Source: Saccharopolyspora dendranthemae
GTDB lineage: Bacteria > Actinomycetota > Actinomycetes > Mycobacteriales > Pseudonocardiaceae
Assembly: GCF_007829955.1 (NCBI RefSeq)
Contig: NZ_VIWX01000003.1
Span: forward strand, 372,001 to 436,000
Length of the DNA stretch: 64,000 nt
Direction of reading: 5' to 3'
This document shows, one piece after another, positions 60,120 to 64,000 of this stretch. The notes below the pieces were generated by a model. That model did no database searches. It had not been told where the DNA came from and saw only the letters and a program-made list of their open reading frames with translations. Each line of letters starts with the position of its first letter. Position 1 is the stretch's first letter. A program made the position numbers and the translations under genes.

Positions 60120-60887
60120 TCAGCTCGCCTTCGAGCGGAGGAATTCGATGTCGGCGGCCTGCCCCTCGCCCGGGGTCTCGACCACCACCGGCGCACCCGC
60201 CTTCGACACCACGCCCACCAGGAGCTCAGGATCGATGTTGCCCGAACCGATGTTCGCGTGCCGGTCCCTCGACGAACCGAACGCGTCGCGCGAGTCGTTG
60301 AGGTGCACCAGGTCGATCCTGCCGGTGATCGCCTTGACCCGGTCCACCACGTCCAGCAGGTCCTCGCCCGCGGCGTGCGCGTGGCAGGTGTCCAGGCAGA
60401 ACCCCGCGCCGAACTCGCCCACCGCTTCCCACAACCGGTCGAGCACGTCGAACCGCCGGGCCATCGCGTTCGCGCCGCCCGCGGTGTTCTCGATCAGGAT
60501 CGGCACCTCGAAACCGCCCTCGGCCGCCTGCCGCTCGAACAGCTTGCGCCAGTTCGCGATGCCCTCGGCCGGGTCGTCGTCCTTGGTGACGTGCCCGCCG
60601 TGCACGATCAGCCCCTGCGCGCCGACCTCAGCGGCGGCCTTCGCCTGCTGCGCGACGGACTTCCGCGATGGGATGCGGATCCTGTTGTTCAACGAGGCCA
60701 CGTTGATCACGTACGGAGCGTGGATGAAGACGGCGACGTCGCTGCCCCGCAGCTGCTCAGCCTGAGGATGCGGCTTCGGCGCCTTCCACCCCTGCGGGTC
60801 GGACAGGAAGAACTGCACCACCTCCGCGCCGCGCTCAGCGGCAGCGGTCAGCGGGTCGTCATCGCGAACGTGGGCGCCGATACGCAT
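60120..60887 (-). CDS. nfo: Endonuclease IV (AP endonuclease family 2)
   Basis: This 255-residue TIM-barrel nuclease has three-metal-site signatures IGAHVRDDDP, FIHAPYVINVAS, LIVHGGHV, ILIENTAGG, GFCLDTCHAHAAG, LVHLNDSRDAFGSSRDRHANIGSG and PVVVETPG, all in the order of Nfo. It cleaves 5' to abasic sites in base-excision repair. ATG 60887 (MRIGAHV) is chosen over the open frame 22 codons upstream. It lies 58 nt before the GT87 gene on the same strand, so the two may be cotranscribed. Confidence 0.92.
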   Translation of the reverse strand: MRIGAHVRDDDPLTAAAERGAEVVQFFLSDPQGWKAPKPHPQAEQLRGSDVAVFIHAPYVINVASLNNRIRIPSRKSVAQQAKAAAEVGAQGLIVHGGHVTKDDDPAEGIANWRKLFERQAAEGGFEVPILIENTAGGANAMARRFDVLDRLWEAVGEFGAGFCLDTCHAHAAGEDLLDVVDRVKAITGRIDLVHLNDSRDAFGSSRDRHANIGSGNIDPELLVGVVSKAGAPVVVETPGEGQAADIEFLRSKAS

Positions 60888-60944
60888 GGTCCGCAGTCTA
60901 TTCGTCCGAGTCGTCCGGGCCCGGGATCCGGGGCGAACCGGGCT

Positions 60945-61032
60945 GTTCCACACTGTGGAACATCAACGGATTTGCCGGATGGCCGCAACCAAAGGCGGTA
61001 TTCACGCGTTAGGAGCTTTGAGACAGTGTCTC
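60945..61032. promoter_or_regulatory. Two perfect palindromes in the promoter of the Pro-rich surface protein
   Basis: GTTCCACA-C-TGTGGAAC (60945-60961) and GAGACA-G-TGTCTC (61020-61032) each have perfect arms around one base. They lie between the divergent nfo and surface-protein genes. Both look like dimer-binding operators; the second has the look of a TetR site. No regulator gene adjoins. Confidence 0.5.
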
Positions 61033-61064
61033 TCGATTCGGAGTCGATCGCGGGAGGGCGAACC

Positions 61065-62012
61065 ATGGGTGCCAGGGGAAACCCCAACCCACTGATCAAA
61101 CCGAGCGCGCTCCGTCGCACCGTTTCGGCAGGTGTCGCGGGTCTGGCGATCTTCGCGGGCAGCTGCCTGGGAATGGGAACGGCCGCCGCGTCCGAGCCGC
61201 TGGTCGTCGATCACCCCATCGCCATCGTCTCCGGCGAGGTCGGCCAGCAGATCTCGGTGCTGCCCAAGACGCTCGACTTCAAGGTCAACCAGGCGGTCCT
61301 GCTGGCGATGCCGCTGGCGTTCGGGCCCGCCTCCGACGCCGCCGAGCAGTTCGCCGCCAGCGGCCCCATCGCGCTCGGCACCGCCGAGCCCGGTGCCAAC
61401 TCCTTCTCCGGCCGCGAGATCGCCAAGGCCGCCACGTCGCGCCTGAGCTCCCTCGGCCTGCCCGAGGACAAGGTGGAATCGGTCCGCTTCCACTTCACCA
61501 ACCTGGTCAGCCTCGGCAACTCGCTCACGGTCAACGCCCCGGAGCCGGACGAGGAGGAGCCCGCTCCGCCGCCGTCCCAGGAGCAGCCGCCGCCGGAGCA
61601 GCCCTCGCAGACCCCGCAGCCGCAGCCGGCCCCCGCGCCGGTCGAACCGCCGCCGTCCGCACCCGCCACCAGCCCGGTGCCCACCATGCCCACCGCCAGC
61701 GGTGCTCCGGCCGCGGTCAGCATGCTGCCGCCGAGCCTGCGCGGGGCCTCGCTGCCGTGGGCCCAGGCCCGCTACGGCCAGGTGCCCGGCACGGCGCCCG
61801 GTATGGCGCCCAACGTCGGTGACCTGGCTCGCCAGGCCCAGGAGCGCCAGCGCGTGCAGGACGAGCAGGACGAGATCCGCGCCGCCGGCCAGGCAGAAGC
61901 CCTCCCGACCGAGGTCTCCGAGCGAGTGGCCCTCCCGGTCCTCATCGCCGCTGTCTCGTTGGCGGTAGTCACGGCAGCCCTAGTCCGCACCTGGGTTCTT
62001 CGTCGTCATTGA
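61065..62012 (+). CDS. Surface protein with signal peptide, Pro-rich linker and C-terminal anchor
   Basis: This 315-residue protein has an N-terminal signal peptide (cleavage near GTAAAS, about residue 43) and a roughly 110-residue folded domain (VVDHPIAIVSGEVGQQISV, then FHFTNLVSLGNSLTVNAP). A 75-residue Pro/Gln/Glu-rich wall-spanning linker follows, then a charged coiled stretch (RQAQERQRVQDEQDEIRAAG), one membrane helix and WVLRRH. There is no LPxTG motif, so it is a type I membrane protein rather than a sortase substrate. ATG 61065 follows GGGAGGGCG. Function unknown. Repeat B6 starts 13 nt after the stop. Confidence 0.72.
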   Translation: MGARGNPNPLIKPSALRRTVSAGVAGLAIFAGSCLGMGTAAASEPLVVDHPIAIVSGEVGQQISVLPKTLDFKVNQAVLLAMPLAFGPASDAAEQFAASGPIALGTAEPGANSFSGREIAKAATSRLSSLGLPEDKVESVRFHFTNLVSLGNSLTVNAPEPDEEEPAPPPSQEQPPPEQPSQTPQPQPAPAPVEPPPSAPATSPVPTMPTASGAPAAVSMLPPSLRGASLPWAQARYGQVPGTAPGMAPNVGDLARQAQERQRVQDEQDEIRAAGQAEALPTEVSERVALPVLIAAVSLAVVTAALVRTWVLRRH

Positions 62013-62024
62013 CCTCGGGTTTTA

Positions 62025-62215
62025 CAGCTCCGTGGTCGCTTTGCGGGGCGGTGCGGGTAGCGGAACCTGAGCGGCTCTCTGGCTCCGGGATCCGCGACTT
62101 GAGTATGAGTGGATACGCGGCGCTGCGGCTGTCCTCACCAGAGAGCCGCTCAGAACCCGCGGCGGTGCCGGTTGCTTGCTCGGGGTACTGAGAAAGCACC
62201 TTCGGTGCTTGCCTG
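62025..62215 (+). repeat. Repeat family B, copy B6
   Basis: The long arms CTGAGCGGCTCTCTGG and CCAGAGAGCCGCTCAG pair at all 16 positions. The inner region is type 1 (GAGTATGAGTGGATAC), as in B1. The right end is the second variant with AAGCACC-TTC-GGTGCTT and GCCTGACG, as in B4. It lies between a surface-protein gene and the ribosomal operon; a terminator follows. Confidence 0.85.
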
Positions 62216-62237
62216 ACGTGGGTTGGTCGCCGGGTGG

Positions 62238-62270
62238 CGAGCAACCGGCTTCGCCGGTTGCTCGGGGCTT
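62238..62270 (+). terminator. Terminator before the rpsF operon
   Basis: A perfect 10-bp stem, GAGCAACCGG with CCGGTTGCTC around CTTCG, is followed by GGGGCTTTT. B6 and this hairpin together form the 3' UTR of the surface-protein gene. Confidence 0.85.
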
Positions 62271-62294
62271 TTGTACCGCTGAGTGGGCCAATCG

Positions 62295-62371
62295 TTGGAG
62301 TGTCGGACCCGCTTGCTAGCCTTGCTGGGTTCGTTGACGCGAACGACCCTCCTGCCACGGAAAGTCCGTGG
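62295..62371 (+). promoter_or_regulatory. rpsF operon promoter and leader hairpin
   Basis: TTGGAG (62295-62300) and TAGCCT (62317-62322) are 16 nt apart, a plausible housekeeping promoter. In the leader, CCACGGA-AAG-TCCGTGG (62355-62371) forms a 7-bp hairpin with CCG, followed by GGCCGTG, before the AGGAGGTGA ribosome site. S6-S18 autoregulatory leaders carry small CCG-containing hairpins here; that assignment is tentative. Confidence 0.35.
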
Positions 62372-62401
62372 CCGTGAGTCCACAGGAGGTGAATGGTCTT
62401 C

Positions 62402-62743
62402 ATGCGTCACTATGAGCTCATGGTCATCCTGGACCCGAGCCAGGACGAGCGCACCGTCGCTCCGTCCTTGGAGAACTTCCTCAACGTCGTCCGCAACGAC
62501 GGTGGCACCGTCGAGAAGGTCGATGTCTGGGGCCGTCGTCGGCTGTCCTTCGAGATCAACAAGAACTCCGAGGGCATCTACGTCGTCCTGGACCTCAACG
62601 CTGAGCCGGCCACCGTCAAGGAGATGGACCGTCAGCTGAACCTCAACGAGTCGATCCTGCGGACCAAGGTCCAGCGGAAGATCGTTGAGCCCCGCAAGGT
62701 CGCGCGCGCCGCCAAGGCCCGTGCCGCCAAGGCGTCTGCCTGA
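62402..62743 (+). CDS. rpsF: 30S ribosomal protein S6
   Basis: This 113-residue S6 begins MRHYELMVILDPS and contains WGRRRLSFEINKNSEGIYVV. The Ala/Lys-rich tail is typical of actinobacteria. It binds S18 on the small subunit platform. Two ATGs compete: 62393 lies only 3 nt from AGGAGG, 62402 lies 12 nt away; the second matches the universal S6 start. It is first in the rpsF-ssb-rpsR-rplI operon, with 44 nt to ssb. Confidence 0.95.
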   Translation: MRHYELMVILDPSQDERTVAPSLENFLNVVRNDGGTVEKVDVWGRRRLSFEINKNSEGIYVVLDLNAEPATVKEMDRQLNLNESILRTKVQRKIVEPRKVARAAKARAAKASA

Positions 62744-62787
62744 TCCAGGTCCGTACCCGCTAACGACCAGACTGGAGTCCCCAGGTC

Positions 62788-63279
62788 ATGGCTGGTGAAA
62801 CGGTAATCACGGTGGTCGGCAACCTGACCGCCGATCCGGAGCTGCGCTTCACCCCGTCCGGTGCTGCGGTCGCGAACTTCACGATCGCGTCCACGCCGCG
62901 GACCTTCGACCGCCAGAGCGGCGAGTGGAAGGACGGCGAAGCGCTGTTCTTGCGCTGCAACATCTGGCGGCAGGCTGCGGAGAACGTGGCCGAGACGCTG
63001 ACCCGGGGCATGCGGGTGATCGCACAGGGTCGGTTGCGCCAGCGGTCCTTCGAGACCAAGGAAGGCGAGAAGCGCACGGTCGTCGAGCTCGAGGTCGATG
63101 ACATCGGCCCGGCGCTGCGCTACGCCACCGCCAAGGTCAACAAGGTCAGCCGCGGTGGCGGTGGCGGCGGTTTCGGCGGCGGCAGCAGCGCCCCGTCCGG
63201 TCCGCCTGCCGACGACCCGTGGGGTTCGGCCCCGCCGGCGGGATCCGGTGGCGGCTTCAGCGACGAACCGCCGTTCTGA
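62788..63279 (+). CDS. ssb: Single-stranded DNA-binding protein
   Basis: This 163-residue SSB has an OB-fold (residues 1-115, VITVVGNLTADPELRFT, FLRCNIWRQAAENVAETL, GRLRQRSFE). A Gly-rich linker and the acidic tip DEPPF, which recruits repair and replication partners, follow. The position between rpsF and rpsR is the conserved bacterial arrangement. The linker is short compared with some actinobacterial SSBs. Confidence 0.95.
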   Translation: MAGETVITVVGNLTADPELRFTPSGAAVANFTIASTPRTFDRQSGEWKDGEALFLRCNIWRQAAENVAETLTRGMRVIAQGRLRQRSFETKEGEKRTVVELEVDDIGPALRYATAKVNKVSRGGGGGGFGGGSSAPSGPPADDPWGSAPPAGSGGGFSDEPPF

Positions 63280-63330
63280 CGCTTCGTCGCAGCTAACGCT
63301 TAGGAAGTTTTTCGTTCAGGAGGAAGACCC

Positions 63331-63567
63331 ATGGCCAAGGCGCCTGTGCGCAAGCCGAAGAAGAAGGTCTGCGTGTTCTGCAAGGACAAGGCCACGCTGA
63401 TTGACTACAAGGACACGACGCTGCTGCGGAAGTACATCTCCGACCGCGGCAAGATCCGTGCCCGCCGGGTTACCGGCAACTGCAGCCAGCACCAGCGCGA
63501 CGTCGCCATCGCGGTGAAGAACGCGCGTGAGATGGCTCTGCTGCCCTACACCTCGACTGCTCGCTGA
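63331..63567 (+). CDS. rpsR: 30S ribosomal protein S18
   Basis: This 78-residue S18 has LRKYISDRGKIRARRVTGNC and ends in PYTSTAR. It keeps the zinc-type cysteines (CVFC, then C and H in GNCSQHQ), the C+ paralogue type. ATG follows AGGAGGAAG. Confidence 0.95.
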   Translation: MAKAPVRKPKKKVCVFCKDKATLIDYKDTTLLRKYISDRGKIRARRVTGNCSQHQRDVAIAVKNAREMALLPYTSTAR

Positions 63568-63588
63568 TCAAGAGAAAGGAATCACGTC

Positions 63589-64000
63589 GTGAAGATCATC
63601 CTCACTGCTGACGTGTCCGGTCTCGGCGAGTCCGGCGACATCGTCGAGGTCAAGGACGGTTACGCGCGGAACTACCTGCTGCCCCGCAACGTGGCCATCG
63701 TGGCCACCAAGGGTGCGCAGAAGCAGGTGGAGACCATCCGCCGCGTCCAGGAGAACCGCCGCGTGCGGAACCTGGAGCACGCCCACGAGCTCAAGCAGCA
63801 GCTGCAGAACCTGGACGCGGTCACGCTGACCGCCAAGGTCTCCCCGCAGGGCAAGCTGTTCGGCTCGATCACCAGCGGCGACGTCGTCGCGGCTGTTCGC
63901 AAGGCCGGTGGCCCGAACATCGACAAGCGTTCGGTCTCGCTGCGCGGCCACATCAAGTCGCTGGGCAAGCACATCGTCGATGTGCAGCTGCACCCTGACG
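63589..64000 (+). CDS. rplI: 50S ribosomal protein L9 (3' end beyond window)
   Basis: The first 137 codons of L9 are present: the N-terminal domain with LTADVSGLGESGDIVEVKDG and YARNYLLPRN, the long connecting helix, and most of the C-terminal domain (KLFGSITSGDVVAAV). GTG 63589 follows GAAAGGA. It is truncated by the window edge close to its expected end of about 150 residues. Confidence 0.95.
   Translation, partial: MKIILTADVSGLGESGDIVEVKDGYARNYLLPRNVAIVATKGAQKQVETIRRVQENRRVRNLEHAHELKQQLQNLDAVTLTAKVSPQGKLFGSITSGDVVAAVRKAGGPNIDKRSVSLRGHIKSLGKHIVDVQLHPD

Noticed and set aside
59964..61064. Upstream half of the 682-codon frame ending at 62012
   Set aside because: It lies antisense to nfo and the GT87 gene; signal peptide and ribosome site place the true start at 61065.

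Overview
The window is high-GC, densely coded DNA with GTG and TTG starts, tight overlapping operons and GC-rich hairpin terminators. It encodes a GTP-dependent PEP carboxykinase, a mycobacterial-type fabG4/htdX/fadA2/fadE5 fatty-acid set, an IniA/IniC-like dynamin pair, a VanW protein and the rpsF-ssb-rpsR-rplI block. This points to an actinomycete chromosome. The gene mix looks most like Pseudonocardiaceae (Saccharopolyspora-like), but the genus is inferred from content only. There is no tRNA, rRNA, CRISPR array, transposase, integrase or phage gene that I can recognise.

Layout. 1-4.6 kb: a truncated gene, a TetR regulator, and a lipid locus (MaoC dehydratase, FabG4-like reductase, divergent FadA2-like thiolase) around a near-perfect operator. 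The acyl-CoA dehydrogenase that belongs with this set (FadE5-like) lies at 56.8 kb behind similar TTAC/GTAA sites. 4.7-10.7 kb: AAA-type ATPase, secreted GH26 mannanase, phosphotransferase overlapping an MFS exporter, divergent LysR regulator. 11-15.6 kb: thioredoxin-NHL protein, GroES-like protein, VanW wall protein. 16-18.6 kb: polar amino-acid ABC operon. 19-26.7 kb: large membrane-anchored repeat protein, SGNH esterase, and a ROK repressor divergent from a sugar ABC importer without its own ATPase. 27-34.4 kb: pckG, a DxDxDG-repeat protein, and a dynamin / GrpE-like / dynamin operon. 34.8-44.8 kb: HAD phosphatase, ABC-2 exporter, universal stress protein, trmB, a bacterial nitric oxide synthase, DinB protein, amidohydrolase, SDR. 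44.8-54.6 kb: MFS, two tandem PhoX-type Tat phosphatases, MFS, an unknown acidic protein, an OmpA-like lipoprotein. 54.8-62 kb: DrrAB-type exporter, fadE5, GT87 mannosyltransferase, endonuclease IV, a Pro-rich surface protein. 62.4 kb to the end: rpsF-ssb-rpsR-rplI.

The most unusual content is between the genes. Two repeat families recur. Family A is a 70-bp near-palindrome: three close copies of identical length, one diverged copy and one orphan half. Family B is a roughly 170-195-bp element present six times. Its two long hairpin arms differ in sequence from copy to copy but stay complementary, so they covary, and it ends in further conserved hairpins. Three family B copies begin 13-19 nt after a stop codon. 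One sits between a half and a whole family A element, and one looks like a broken chimera. I know of no name for either family. Family B is my main candidate for an undescribed structured RNA or a non-autonomous hairpin element.
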